Shown here: one piece after another, positions 32,390 through 42,448 of the stretch
Layout of the letters: each line of letters opens with the position of its first letter
Numbering within the stretch: position 1 is the first letter of the stretch
Origin: an uncultured Christensenella sp.
GTDB lineage: Bacteria > Bacillota > Clostridia > Christensenellales > Borkfalkiaceae
NCBI GenBank assembly: GCA_910579525.1
Contig: CAJTUK010000001.1
Location: 310,001 to 374,000, forward strand
DNA: 64,000 nt
Direction: 5' to 3'
Translations under genes and position numbers: made by a program
The notes under the pieces: generated by a model
What the model saw: only the letters and a program-made list of their open reading frames with translations
Databases searched by the model: none
What the model was told of the DNA's origin: nothing

Positions 32390-33304
32390 ATGAAAACTAT
32401 TCTTTATGTATTTTCGGGCACGGGCAACACGCTGAAAGTTGCCGCACTCTATAAAAAATATTTGGAAAGCTACGACGGGAATTCGGTGGATATTTACAGG
32501 ATATCGACAAAAAGCGGAGAAATTCCCGACCCGAGCGGCTACGATTTGGTTGGGCTGGGGTATCCTATTCACGGATTTTCCGCACCCGAACCAGCGATTA
32601 ACTTTTGCAATAAATTGCCGGAAGTCGAAAACAAGCGCACTTTTATATTCAAGTCTTCGGGCGAGGGGTTGCACATTAACGACTGCTCGTCGCAAAAGTG
32701 CATTAAAATCCTTGAAAAAAAAGGTTATGACGTGGTTATGGAGCGGCACATAGTTATGCCGTATAATATGATTTACCGTCACCGCGACGAAATGGCGAAA
32801 CAGATGTGGATTTATGCCCATGCGCTTGTGGATTTGAACTGCAAGGAGATTACGGAAGGCAAGCGCGAAAACGTAAAACAGCCGTTTTATAAAACATTTT
32901 ATTGCCCGGTGGTGCGGTTTTTGGAACAGAAATTCGCGCACATACACGGACCTGCTTTTAAGGTGGACGCCGATAAATGTGTGCGTTGCAACAAGTGCGT
33001 GAACGTATGCCCGCAGGGTAACATTAAAATAATTGACGGGAAATACACGTTCGGTCACGACTGCGTTTTGTGCATGGGATGCTCGTTCGGTTGCCCGCAG
33101 GACGCTATTTCGGTAGGGGTTTTTAAATTTTGGAAGGTTAACGGAAGTTACCGCTTAAACGAACTCGCGCGGGACCAAAGCATACCCTTCCCCTTTACAC
33201 CTAGCGGCGAGGCAAGGGGGATTTATCGCCTTTATAAAAGCTATTACCGCAACGCAGACAGGCTTTTATGCGCGGCGGGGCTGGATATTAACGACTATAT
33301 ATAA
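32390..33304 (+). CDS. EFR1 family ferredoxin (flavodoxin-like domain plus two 4Fe-4S clusters)
   Basis: A 304-aa protein. The N terminus is flavodoxin-like: ILYVFSGTGNTLKVA carries the phosphate-binding S-G-T-G-N-T loop, and GLGYPIHGFSAPEPA and FIFKSSGEG follow. The C-terminal third has two cluster motifs, CVRCNKCVNVCP (about residue 200) and CVLCMGCSFGCP (about residue 228). This layout is common in anaerobic Clostridia, where such proteins are thought to pass electrons to unknown partners. The gene lies 33 bases after the SDR gene, a possible redox partner. No ribosome binding site is evident; a TAAAAT ends nine bases before the ATG but has no -35. Confidence 0.92.
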   Translation: MKTILYVFSGTGNTLKVAALYKKYLESYDGNSVDIYRISTKSGEIPDPSGYDLVGLGYPIHGFSAPEPAINFCNKLPEVENKRTFIFKSSGEGLHINDCSSQKCIKILEKKGYDVVMERHIVMPYNMIYRHRDEMAKQMWIYAHALVDLNCKEITEGKRENVKQPFYKTFYCPVVRFLEQKFAHIHGPAFKVDADKCVRCNKCVNVCPQGNIKIIDGKYTFGHDCVLCMGCSFGCPQDAISVGVFKFWKVNGSYRLNELARDQSIPFPFTPSGEARGIYRLYKSYYRNADRLLCAAGLDINDYI

Positions 33305-33338
33305 TATGCGGGCGCGGTTATGCGTAAAATAAGTATAA

Positions 33339-34286
33339 ATGAAAGTAAAAGAGTTTTTTAAAAACGCGGGTATAGGCGCCGTTATAGGCGTTGCAATGAT
33401 TATACCCGGGGTGAGCGGCGGAACGCTTGCGGTGCTTTTGAAGGTTTATGACAAACTCATAAACGCGATAAGCGATTTGCGCAAAGACTTTAAAAACAGC
33501 TTTGCGTTTTTGTTGCCCGTGGCGCTGGGCGCGGCGGTTGCCGTGATTGCGGCGTATTTCCCCCTGAAATTTTTTATAGAACGCGCGCCGTTGCCCACTC
33601 TGCTGTTGTTTGCGGGGCTGATGGTCGGGTCGTTTCCGAAAATGTTCAAAGACGCGGTTAAAACGGGTTTTAAACCCGCGACGGATATTATTGCAACGGT
33701 TATACCGCTTTCCTTGCTTATCGGGGTCTGCTTTATTCCATCTATGGGCGACGTGAATCTGGGCGCGGATATGCCCGTTTACGGATATTTTTTGGTAATT
33801 GCCGTGGGTGCGCTGGCTTCGTGCGCACTGGTAGTGCCGGGGGTGAGCGGCTCGGGACTGTTGCTGATTTTGGGCTATTACACCTCTATTCTGGGTACGG
33901 TTTCGGCGCTGAAAACGGACCCCGGACATTCTATTCTGGTGCTTGCTCTTTTTGCGGTAGGGCTGATAGTAGGGTTTTTCAGTATAGCGAAGCTGATGAA
34001 ACTGCTTTTGAACAAGTTTCCGCGCGGCACGGGCTGGGCGATTATCGGGTTTGTGGTGGGTTCGGTGCCCGCGATATTCCTCTCGTTCGAATGGGCGAAA
34101 GAGGGCGTGCCGGAGATTACCCCCCTCCATATCGGAATAGGCGTTGTTTTGTGTCTTGCCGGGATTATTGCAAGTTTTGCTTTGACCGCATATGCCGAGG
34201 CGCGCACGCGAAAGAACGAAGCGCGGCAAAACGCAACCGAAGAATTGCAGAAGGAAACAGATGAAAACAAAGACATATCGGAGTAA
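33339..34286 (+). CDS. DUF368 membrane protein, PopT-type undecaprenyl phosphate translocase
   Basis: A 315-aa polytopic membrane protein with about eight hydrophobic segments. The two inverted-repeat signature motifs of DUF368 are present: MIIPGVSGGTLAVLL near residue 25 and LVVPGVSGSGLLLIL near residue 165. DUF368 proteins (PopT) were shown in other bacteria to return undecaprenyl phosphate across the membrane for reuse in wall and surface polymer synthesis; that role is carried over here from family knowledge. The C-terminal 30 residues are hydrophilic and charged. The start is 34 bases after the EFR1 stop, without a clear ribosome binding site. It ends the plus-strand cluster. Confidence 0.9.
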   Translation: MKVKEFFKNAGIGAVIGVAMIIPGVSGGTLAVLLKVYDKLINAISDLRKDFKNSFAFLLPVALGAAVAVIAAYFPLKFFIERAPLPTLLLFAGLMVGSFPKMFKDAVKTGFKPATDIIATVIPLSLLIGVCFIPSMGDVNLGADMPVYGYFLVIAVGALASCALVVPGVSGSGLLLILGYYTSILGTVSALKTDPGHSILVLALFAVGLIVGFFSIAKLMKLLLNKFPRGTGWAIIGFVVGSVPAIFLSFEWAKEGVPEITPLHIGIGVVLCLAGIIASFALTAYAEARTRKNEARQNATEELQKETDENKDISE

Positions 34287-34296
34287 ATAAAAGTGA

Positions 34297-34325
34297 AGCG
34301 GCGCACAAATGTGCGCCGCTTGTCT
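34297..34325 (+). terminator. Terminator after the DUF368 gene
   Basis: AGCGGCGCACA (34297-34307) pairs with TGTGCGCCGCT (34310-34320). The T-run (TGTCTT) is poor, so this may be only part of a double terminator with the next hairpin. Confidence 0.6.
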
Positions 34326-34332
34326 TATAAAA

Positions 34333-34364
34333 TAAGCCCCGCGCTTTACAGCGCGGGGCTTTTA
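34333..34364. terminator. Bidirectional terminator between the DUF368 gene and rpoC
   Basis: AAGCCCCGCGC (34334-34344) pairs with GCGCGGGGCTT (34351-34361), a six-base loop between. T-rich sequence follows on both strands. It is six bases beyond the rpoC stop. Confidence 0.82.
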
Positions 34365-34369
34365 CCTTT

Positions 34370-37300
34370 TTATTTTTCGGAAACGTCTGTTATGCTGTTA
34401 TAGCCTGCGTTTATTACGGGTGACATATTTTTATATTCTTTTACTCCCGTTCCCGCGGGTATGAGCTTACCTATTATTACGTTTTCTTTCAAGCCGATGA
34501 GCGGGTCAACTTTGTTTTTGATTGCCGCGTCGGTGAGAACTCTTGCCGTTTCCTGGAAGGAAGCCGCAGACAGGAAGCTGTCGGTGGAGAGCGCCGCTTT
34601 GGTGATGCCGAGGAGCACGCGCTTCTGGAGGGCGGGAGTTCCGCCGTTTTCGATAGCCTGCCTGTTCTCCTCTTCTACGGTGAACATATCCACAGTTTCG
34701 CCGGGGAGCAGGTTGGTTGAACCCGCGCTCTCTATTCTTACCTTGCGGAGCATCTGGCGAACGATAATTTCTACGTGTTTATCGTTGATATCAACGCCTT
34801 GCGAACGGTAAACGGACTGAACCTGTTCAAGGATATAGTCCTGAACGCCCTTTACGCCCGAAATTCTCAAAATATCCTGCGGGTATACGGAACCTGCGTT
34901 CAGTATAGTGCCGGGTTGAACCGTTTCGCCCTCTTTTACGAGAAGTTCGGCATTGAACGGAAGGGTGTATTCCTTTTTAACCTCTTTGGTCACGGGATCG
35001 CGCACGATAATGTGTTTGAGGTTGTCTTTATCGTCGATAAATACGGTGCCGGAAACTTCGCACAGAGTCGAGCACCCTTTGGGCTTACGCGCTTCGAAAA
35101 GTTCTTCTACACGGGGAAGACCTTGCGTGATGTCGCCCGTTGCCGCGATACCGCCCGTATGGAATGTACGCATGGTAAGCTGGGTACCGGGCTCGCCGAT
35201 GGACTGCGCCGCGATAACGCCGACCGCTTCGCCTGCCTGAACCGGAGTGTTGGTAGCCATGTTTTTACCGTAACACTTTGCGCAAACGCCGTAGCGAGAG
35301 TTACAGGTGAATACCGAACGGATTGCCACCTCTTCTATGCCTGCGGCTATAATTTCTTTTGCGAGAGCGTCGGTAACGAAGCCGTTTTGCTCCACTATTA
35401 CATTGCCGTTTTTATCTTTTACGTCTTCGGCAACGAATCTGCCCTGAATTCTGTCTTCGAGCCCTTCGATAACCTCGCCGTTGGGTCCTATTAATGCCCT
35501 TACAACCATGCCGCGGGGCTTTTTGCTGCCCGCCATACAGTCGTCTTCACGAACGATAACGTCCTGCGAAACGTCTACGAGACGACGGGTAAGGTAACCG
35601 GAGTCCGCTGTCTTTAACGCGGTGTCGGCAAGACCTTTACGTCCGCCGTGCGACGAAATGAAGTATTCGAGAACGGAAAGTCCCTGTCTGAAACACGACT
35701 TAACGGGAACTTCTATCTTGCGTCCCTGCGGGTTAACCATCAGTCCGCGCATACCGGAAAGCTGTTTCATCTGGTCGATAGATCCGCGGGCACCCGAGTT
35801 TGCCATCATCCATATAGGGTTGAACTTATCGAGCGATTTTTTGAGTGCGTCGGTAACCTTGTCGGTAGCGTCGTCCCACGCATTGATAACCGCGTTGTAT
35901 CTTTCGTCCTCGCGCAAGAGTCCGCGCTGGTATTTCTTTTCGATTTTTAAAACGGTTTCTTCCGTATCTTCGACTATCTTCTTCTTTGCGTCGGGTATGT
36001 GCATATCGAATACAGAGGTAGTGATTGCGCCGACAGTAGAATATTTATAACCCAAAGTTTTGATTTTATCGAGAACGTCCGCCGCTTTGGGCGCGCCGCC
36101 CGTCTTGAAGCAACGCTCTACTATTTTACCGAGCTGCTTTTTGCCAACGGCAACAGCCGAGCCGAGGAACTCATACGAAATTTCGTATTTGAGATAATCT
36201 TCTTTGTTTACCCTGTTTACAAAGCCCAAATCCTGCGGCATTTCGTTGTTGAAAATAATTCTGCCGACCGAGGTCTTTACAAGCCCTGTTACACTCTCGC
36301 CGTCGTAAGGAGAATTTTCGTTGTCTACGATAACCGTTCTGCGGACGTAAATTTCGTCCTGCATATGGATAAGTTTGAGCTGGTAGGCAATCATTGCCTC
36401 GTCTTCCGAGATATATGCGTTGGGTACGTACTTCTCCGCCCCCTCTTCCGTTTCGGCGCACTCGTAATATCTGTCGCCGCTCCAACGGTAGAACTTGTTT
36501 TCCTCGCGCCTCAAAATGGTGAGGTAATAAGCGCCCATAACCATATCCTGCGAAGGTTGCATAACGGGCTTACCGTCGGAAAGTTTTAAAATATTGTTGG
36601 ACGAAAGCATCAAATAACGGGCTTCGGCCTGCGCCTCTATAGAAAGGGGCACGTGAACCGCCATCTGGTCGCCGTCGAAGTCTGCGTTAAACGCCGTACA
36701 AACGAGGGGGTGAATTTTTATCGCGCGTCCCTCTATGAGCACGGGCTCGAATGCCTGTATGGAGAGACGGTGAAGGGTGGGAGCACGGTTCAAAAGAACG
36801 GGGTGTTCCTTAATTACATCTTCCAATACGTCCCAAACGAAAGGTTTAGCCTTTTCTACGGTGCGCTTCGCGCTCTTGATATTGTGGCACTGACCGCTCT
36901 CTACAAGTTTTTTCATTACGAAAGGCTTAAAGAGCTCTATCGCCATTTCTTTGGGAAGTCCGCACTGATAGAGTTTGAGTTCGGGGCCTACGACGATAAC
37001 CGAACGTCCCGAATAGTCTACACGTTTGCCGAGGAGGTTCTGACGGAAACGCCCCTGCTTGCCGCGGAGCATACCCGAAAGGGATTTAAGTTCGCGGTTG
37101 GAAGGACCCGAAAGCGCCTTGCCGCGCCTGCCGTTGTCTATGAGGGCGTCGACCGCCTCCTGCAACATACGCTTTTCGTTTTTAACGATCATATCGGGAG
37201 CGCCGAGCTCCATCATACGCTTCAAACGGTTGTTGCGGTTTATAACCCTGCGGTACAAATCGTTAAGGTCGGAGGAAGCGAATCTTCCGCCGTCGAGCTG

Positions 37301-38044
37301 AACCATGGGACGGATATCGGGGGGAAGCACGGGAAGCACCGTTAAAACCATCCATTCGGGGCGGTTGCCGCTCTTGCGGAACGCCTCTAAAACTTCTATT
37401 CTCTTAACGGCTTTTACGCGTTTTTGGCTTGCGGTGCCGGTGTCTATAATCTTTTTGGTTTCTTCACATTCTTTGTCGAGGTCTACAGCCATCAAAAGTT
37501 CGCGGATAGCTTCGGCGCCCATGCCGACTTTGAGACCCGTTACTTCGCTTGCGCCGTACTTTTCTTCGATTTCGCGCAGTTCTTTATCGTTTATAACCTG
37601 CTTGTATTCGAGAATGGGAACTGTGCCGGGATCTATTACAACGTAAGCCGCGAAATAGATAATCTGCTCCAACGCTTTGGGACTCATGTCGAGGATAAGA
37701 CCTATTCTCGACGGAACGCCGCGGAAATACCAGATATGGGAGACGGGAGCTGCAAGCTCTATGTGCCCCATTCTTTCGCGCCTTACCTTCGAGCGGGTAA
37801 CTTCTACGCCGCACTTTTCGCAGGTGATTCCCTTGTAACGTATTCTTTTATACTTTCCGCAGTGGCACTCCCAGTCCTTCATCGGTCCGAAGATGCGCTC
37901 GCAGAAAAGCCCGTCTTTTTCCGGCTTTTGCGTTCTGTAATTTATGGTTTCGGGCTTGGTTACCTCGCCCTTGGAAAGTTCCCTTATTTTTTCGGGAGAA
38001 GCCACGCTAATTTTAATTGAATTGAAATCGTTTAATTCAAACAT
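34370..38044 (-). CDS. rpoC: RNA polymerase beta' subunit
   Basis: A 1224-aa beta' subunit, normal length for Bacillota. The N-terminal zinc-binding domain contains CHCGKYKRIRYKGITCEKC. The catalytic magnesium-binding loop is NADFDGDQMAVHVP, RKPFDGDQ-type neighbours RAPTLHRLSIQAFEP precede it, and the bridge-helix region includes GARGSIDQMKQLSGMRGLM. The second zinc site is visible as VFTCNSRYGVCAKCYG. The C terminus VKEYKNMSPVINAGYNS is trigger-loop distal as expected. GGGAGGT precedes the ATG and the gene is 13 bases after rpoB, so the two form one operon. Confidence 0.98.
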   Translation of the reverse strand: MFELNDFNSIKISVASPEKIRELSKGEVTKPETINYRTQKPEKDGLFCERIFGPMKDWECHCGKYKRIRYKGITCEKCGVEVTRSKVRRERMGHIELAAPVSHIWYFRGVPSRIGLILDMSPKALEQIIYFAAYVVIDPGTVPILEYKQVINDKELREIEEKYGASEVTGLKVGMGAEAIRELLMAVDLDKECEETKKIIDTGTASQKRVKAVKRIEVLEAFRKSGNRPEWMVLTVLPVLPPDIRPMVQLDGGRFASSDLNDLYRRVINRNNRLKRMMELGAPDMIVKNEKRMLQEAVDALIDNGRRGKALSGPSNRELKSLSGMLRGKQGRFRQNLLGKRVDYSGRSVIVVGPELKLYQCGLPKEMAIELFKPFVMKKLVESGQCHNIKSAKRTVEKAKPFVWDVLEDVIKEHPVLLNRAPTLHRLSIQAFEPVLIEGRAIKIHPLVCTAFNADFDGDQMAVHVPLSIEAQAEARYLMLSSNNILKLSDGKPVMQPSQDMVMGAYYLTILRREENKFYRWSGDRYYECAETEEGAEKYVPNAYISEDEAMIAYQLKLIHMQDEIYVRRTVIVDNENSPYDGESVTGLVKTSVGRIIFNNEMPQDLGFVNRVNKEDYLKYEISYEFLGSAVAVGKKQLGKIVERCFKTGGAPKAADVLDKIKTLGYKYSTVGAITTSVFDMHIPDAKKKIVEDTEETVLKIEKKYQRGLLREDERYNAVINAWDDATDKVTDALKKSLDKFNPIWMMANSGARGSIDQMKQLSGMRGLMVNPQGRKIEVPVKSCFRQGLSVLEYFISSHGGRKGLADTALKTADSGYLTRRLVDVSQDVIVREDDCMAGSKKPRGMVVRALIGPNGEVIEGLEDRIQGRFVAEDVKDKNGNVIVEQNGFVTDALAKEIIAAGIEEVAIRSVFTCNSRYGVCAKCYGKNMATNTPVQAGEAVGVIAAQSIGEPGTQLTMRTFHTGGIAATGDITQGLPRVEELFEARKPKGCSTLCEVSGTVFIDDKDNLKHIIVRDPVTKEVKKEYTLPFNAELLVKEGETVQPGTILNAGSVYPQDILRISGVKGVQDYILEQVQSVYRSQGVDINDKHVEIIVRQMLRKVRIESAGSTNLLPGETVDMFTVEEENRQAIENGGTPALQKRVLLGITKAALSTDSFLSAASFQETARVLTDAAIKNKVDPLIGLKENVIIGKLIPAGTGVKEYKNMSPVINAGYNSITDVSEK

Positions 38045-38057
38045 CTGTTACCTCCCT

Positions 38058-41000
38058 TTACTCTTCTTCGCCGTCGTCGCCGAGACCGAGGTCTATATCG
38101 TCATCGTCGTCTTCGTCCTCGTCGAAAAGCGTAAACTTGTCGCCCAAATCATCGTCGTCGCCGAAGTCGTCGAGATCGTCGCCGTCGAACAGCTCTTTGC
38201 TCGTGAAATCGTCTTCGTCGTTATCGAAAATGGATATGGGTTCGAGTTCGATATCCTCTTCGTCTTCGTCCGCTTCGGTAATGTCGAATTCGGTAACGGG
38301 TATAGCGTCGTCGCGCTCCTGCGCTTCACGCGCCTTTGCGGTGGGAATAACGTCGTCATCGTCGTCGAGTTCGCGGATAACGAGTTCTTCGCCGTTTTCG
38401 GTAAGCACTTTAATATCGAGGGCGAGCGACTGCAATTCCTTCAAAAGCACTTTGAACGCTTCCGGAATGCCGGGCTCCGAAATATTGTTGCCCTTAACTA
38501 TGCTCTCGTAAGTCTTTACACGTCCAACGATATCGTCCGACTTAACGGTAAGAATTTCCTGCAAGATGTGTGCCGCGCCGTATGCTTCGAGCGCCCAAAC
38601 TTCCATTTCGCCGAAACGTTGACCGCCGAACTGCGCTTTACCGCCGAGGGGCTGCTGCGTTACGAGACTGTAAGGTCCTATGGAACGCGCGTGAATTTTA
38701 TCGTCTACGAGGTGGTTGAGCTTAATCATATACTGAACGCCGACCGTAACCCTGTTTTCGAAAGGTTCGCCCGTTCTGCCGTCGTAGACCTGAATTTTAC
38801 CGTCTACCTTGCCTTCGGGGTTAAGAAGGTTGTTCTCTTCGAAAAGTCTCTTTATATCCTGCTCGGTAGCGCCGTCGAATACGGGGGTTGCAATCTTCCA
38901 GCCCAGCTGTTTGCAGACGAGACCGAGGTGAACTTCGAGCACCTGCCCGATATTCATACGCGAGGGAACGCCGAGAGGGTTCAGCACTATTTGCAAGGGG
39001 GTGCCGTCCGCAAGGAAAGGCATATCGGCCTGCGGCAACACGCGGGAAATAACGCCCTTGTTACCGTGACGTCCCGCCATCTTGTCGCCTATCTGGATTT
39101 TACGTTTCTGCGCGATATATACGCGTACCAATTTGGAAACGCCGGGGGAAAGTTCGTCTTTATTTTCACGGGTGAACACCTTAACGTCAACGACTATACC
39201 GCCCTCGCCGTGAGGAACTTTGAGGGACGTATCCCTTACTTCTCTGGACTTTTCGCCGAATATAGCGCGGAGAAGTCTCTCTTCGGGGGTGAGCTCGGTT
39301 TCGCCCTTGGGCGTTACCTTACCTACGAGTATGTCGCCCGTTTGCACTTCGGCGCCGACGCGGATAATACCGTCTGCGTCGAGGTCTTTAAGCGCGTCTT
39401 CCGAAACGTTGGGAATGTCGCGGGTAATCTCTTCGGCACCGAGCTTAGTGTCGCGCGCTTCGGTTTCGTGTTCTTCTATGTGAATGGAAGTGAACACGTC
39501 GTCCTGAACGAGTTTTTCGGAAATGAGGATAGCGTCTTCGTAGTTGTAGCCTTCCCACTCCATATAACCTATTAAAATGTTTTTACCGAGCGCAAGCTCG
39601 CCGTTGTTGGTTGCGGGACCGTCGGCTATTATTTCGCCCTCTTCCACTCTGTCGCCAGTGTTGATTATGGGGCGCTGGTTGAGACAGGTTCCCTGATTGG
39701 AACGCTGGAATTTTTTAACGGGATATTCGGTGATAAGACCGTTATCTTCCTGAATTTTGATACAGTCGGAAGATACTCCCACGGCAACGCCCGCACGTTT
39801 TGCGCGAACCATAACGCCGCTGTCGCGCGCGATGGCGTGCTCGATACCCGTTGCGACTATCGCGCTTTCCGTCTTCATGAGAGGAACCGCCTGTCGCTGC
39901 ATGTTGGAACCCATGAGCGCGCGGTTGGTATCGTCGTTTTCAAGGAAGGGAATAAGCGCGGTTGCAACCGAAACGAGCTGTTTGGGCGAAACGTCCATAT
40001 AGTCCATTTTATCGGGAGTATACTGCGTTATCAAATCACGGTGACGGCAACCGATGTGCGCGTTGATAAAGCGGCTGTTTTCGTCGAGAGGTTCGTTTGC
40101 CTGCGCAACTACATATCTGTCTTCTTCGTCCGCGGTGAGATAATCCACGCGGTCGGTTACTATTGTATCAATAACCTTTCCCTCGGCGTCGAAGGTGTGT
40201 TCCACCTTTCTGTAAGGGCTCATTATAAAGCCGTATTCGTTGACCTTTGAAAAGGTTGCGAGCGAGGAAATAAGACCTATGTTCTGACCTTCGGGCGTCT
40301 CTATGGGGCAGAGTCTGCCGTAATGCGAGTGGTGAACGTCGCGGACGTCGAACGTAGCACGTTCTCTGTTAAGACCGCCGGGGCCGAGCGCGGAAAGTTT
40401 ACGCTTGTGGGTAAGTTCCGCCGCGGGGTTGGTCTGGTCCATGAATTGCGAGAGCTGTGAAGACCCGAAGAATTCGCGTATAACCGCGGTTACGGGGCGC
40501 ACGTTGACAAGCCCGGAAGGGGTTACTTCCATCGCGTCCTGCGTAGCCATACGCTCTTTTATGAGTTTTTCGAGCCTTGCTATACCTATGCGAAGCTGGT
40601 TTTGGAGCAGTTCGCCCACCGAGCGCACGCGGCGGTTGCCGAGGTGGTCGATGTTGTCTATGGTGCCTATGCCGTATTGCAAGTCGAGGTTCGAGGATAT
40701 TGCCGCGACGATATCGTCAACCGTAATGTGCTTGTGGTTGAGCTTTTCTATTGCGGGCTTTATCGTCTTTTTATCGTCGTCGTCGAGTTCTTTGTCGGAA
40801 TTGAGCAGATAAATAAAACGCTTGCACGCCGCAACGAATTTTATGCGGGATTCTCTTCTCTTTTCTCTGTTTTTCTTGTCCTCGGGCTTTTCGTCGTCGG
40901 TTTCGGGAGTTTCCGCGGTATAGAAAATAGCGTTGATTTCGTCAATGTATTTTTCTGCAACTTCCTCTTCTTTGGCGTTTTCGCATTCCTCCGCGATTTT

Positions 41001-42128
41001 TTGCATGAATTTGAAGTTAGGCAAATAAATCGTGGGGAGCAACCCGAATTTTTTGTGCGGCTTGTCCGATACCGCCGAGAAGAAACAGGTGTTGTTGGCT
41101 ATTATCTTGTGTTTCAGCTCGCCCTGCGCGGGGTCCGAAACGAGAACGAACACCTCGTTCACTCCGCAATTCTGCATTTCGTAAGCCTGCGCTTCGGTTA
41201 CGATTTCACCCGCGTGCGCTATTACTTCTCCCGTTTCGGGGTTGAAGATATCTTCCGCGAGTTTGCAACCGGGGAGCCTGTATGCGAGGTTGAGCTTTTT
41301 ATTGAACTTGTATCTGCCTACCTTGACCACGTCGTAACGGCGCGGGTCGAAGAACAGATTGTTGAGATGCTGTCTTACGGAAGCCTCGGTGGGGACTTCG
41401 CCGGGGCGCAAACGGCGGTAAAGTTCGATAAGACCGTCCGATTCCGATTTGGTGGTATCTTTTGCTATGGTGCTCTCTATCATGGGTTCGTTTGCAAACA
41501 GGTCGAGAAGAGCTCTGTCCGAACCGAAACCGAGCGCGCGCAAAAGCACCGTTGCGCAGAGTTTGCGCTTACGGTCTACGTGCACCCACAAAACGCCCTG
41601 CGCGTCCTGCTCGAATTCGAGCCATGCGCCGCGGTTGGGGATTACGGTGGTGCCGAAAATTTCTTTACCCGTCTTATCGCGCGTAGAAGCGTTGTAAGAA
41701 CCGGGCGAACGCACGAGCTGCGACACGATTACGCGCTCGGCGCCGTTGATTATGAACGAGCCGGAATCCGTCATAAGCGGGAACTCGCCCATGAACACGG
41801 GCTGGTCTATAACTTCGTCTTTGACCTTGTTTACGAGCCTGATTTTAACGTGCATGGGGAGCGCATAGGTAGCGTCGCGGTTGCGGCACTCCTGCTCGCT
41901 ATATTTGGGCTTTTCGTCAAACCAATGTTCGAGGAAATAAAGCTCGTAGTGGTCAGAATAGTCGGTTATGGGCATGAAGTCTTCAAAAACTTCGGTTATG
42001 CCTTCCTGCATAAACGCGTTATAACTTGACTTTTGTATTTCCACGAGGTCGGGAATGTCTATAACTTCGTTTATTTTGCCGAACTTTCTTCTTTCCGTTT
42101 TGCCGTACTTGTGAAGAGGTAAATTCAT
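38058..42128 (-). CDS. rpoB: RNA polymerase beta subunit with charged insert and acidic C-terminal tail
   Basis: A 1356-aa beta subunit, more than 100 residues longer than most Bacillota homologues. The rifampicin region FGSSQLSQFMDQTNP, then AELTHKRKLSALGPGG, is of the sensitive type at the Asp, His and Ser positions. GDKMAGRHGNKGVIS and the C-terminal GGKAQFGGQRFGEMEVWAL are conserved. Two unusual parts stand out: a charged insert at about residues 345-465 (around TDDEKPEDKKNREKRRES) before the ITVDDIV region, and a tail of about 100 residues after the conserved end that is mostly Asp and Glu. AAGGAG lies upstream of the ATG. No rplJ-rplL genes precede it; the neighbour is a divergent rqcP operon. 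Confidence 0.98.
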   Translation of the reverse strand: MNLPLHKYGKTERRKFGKINEVIDIPDLVEIQKSSYNAFMQEGITEVFEDFMPITDYSDHYELYFLEHWFDEKPKYSEQECRNRDATYALPMHVKIRLVNKVKDEVIDQPVFMGEFPLMTDSGSFIINGAERVIVSQLVRSPGSYNASTRDKTGKEIFGTTVIPNRGAWLEFEQDAQGVLWVHVDRKRKLCATVLLRALGFGSDRALLDLFANEPMIESTIAKDTTKSESDGLIELYRRLRPGEVPTEASVRQHLNNLFFDPRRYDVVKVGRYKFNKKLNLAYRLPGCKLAEDIFNPETGEVIAHAGEIVTEAQAYEMQNCGVNEVFVLVSDPAQGELKHKIIANNTCFFSAVSDKPHKKFGLLPTIYLPNFKFMQKIAEECENAKEEEVAEKYIDEINAIFYTAETPETDDEKPEDKKNREKRRESRIKFVAACKRFIYLLNSDKELDDDDKKTIKPAIEKLNHKHITVDDIVAAISSNLDLQYGIGTIDNIDHLGNRRVRSVGELLQNQLRIGIARLEKLIKERMATQDAMEVTPSGLVNVRPVTAVIREFFGSSQLSQFMDQTNPAAELTHKRKLSALGPGGLNRERATFDVRDVHHSHYGRLCPIETPEGQNIGLISSLATFSKVNEYGFIMSPYRKVEHTFDAEGKVIDTIVTDRVDYLTADEEDRYVVAQANEPLDENSRFINAHIGCRHRDLITQYTPDKMDYMDVSPKQLVSVATALIPFLENDDTNRALMGSNMQRQAVPLMKTESAIVATGIEHAIARDSGVMVRAKRAGVAVGVSSDCIKIQEDNGLITEYPVKKFQRSNQGTCLNQRPIINTGDRVEEGEIIADGPATNNGELALGKNILIGYMEWEGYNYEDAILISEKLVQDDVFTSIHIEEHETEARDTKLGAEEITRDIPNVSEDALKDLDADGIIRVGAEVQTGDILVGKVTPKGETELTPEERLLRAIFGEKSREVRDTSLKVPHGEGGIVVDVKVFTRENKDELSPGVSKLVRVYIAQKRKIQIGDKMAGRHGNKGVISRVLPQADMPFLADGTPLQIVLNPLGVPSRMNIGQVLEVHLGLVCKQLGWKIATPVFDGATEQDIKRLFEENNLLNPEGKVDGKIQVYDGRTGEPFENRVTVGVQYMIKLNHLVDDKIHARSIGPYSLVTQQPLGGKAQFGGQRFGEMEVWALEAYGAAHILQEILTVKSDDIVGRVKTYESIVKGNNISEPGIPEAFKVLLKELQSLALDIKVLTENGEELVIRELDDDDDVIPTAKAREAQERDDAIPVTEFDITEADEDEEDIELEPISIFDNDEDDFTSKELFDGDDLDDFGDDDDLGDKFTLFDEDEDDDDDIDLGLGDDGEEE

Positions 42129-42309
42129 TAAAACGAACTCCTTGTTGCGGGTTTACCGCTCTTATATTTTCACATTTTAGGCGATTTTGCGTATATATCT
42201 TTTCACCGCAAAAAATCGAATGTTACAAGATTTGAAACGCAGCGCGGATTTACTTTTATCCGCCTTTGCAAATTAAAATTCAAAAAATATTTTTTTGTGC
42301 GCCGCTTAC

Positions 42310-42338
42310 TTTACAATTCGATAAATAAGTATTATACT
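42310..42338 (+). promoter_or_regulatory. Candidate promoter of rqcP-ispDF-radA
   Basis: TTTACA (42310-42315), a 17-base spacer and TATACT (42333-42338), both five of six. The leader to rqcP would be about 165 bases and antisense to the rpoB leader. A TAAAAT at 42496-42501, nine bases before the ATG, is an alternative but has no -35. Confidence 0.55.
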
Positions 42339-42448
42339 TAATCTGTAAATTACGGCTGTTTTGCCCCCGCAAAAAGTCGATTTTTAGGGGTAAAAGCGCT
42401 TATTTTTTTGCACCAGCGTGCAAAAATCGCATTTTAGTACAGTTTATT

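Noticed and set aside
32057..33058. 333-codon minus-strand frame opposite the EFR1 gene
   Set aside because: The plus strand has two 4Fe-4S motifs and a flavodoxin domain; the minus frame is a shadow.
34775..42029. Plus-strand frames opposite rpoB and rpoC, up to 543 codons
   Set aside because: The minus-strand genes are unambiguous; the plus-strand frames have shadow-type composition and no recognisable motifs.
42328..42340. Minus-strand TATAAT inside AAGTATTATACTT as a second rpoB promoter
   Set aside because: No acceptable -35 lies 16-18 bases upstream, while a much better promoter exists at 42449-42477.
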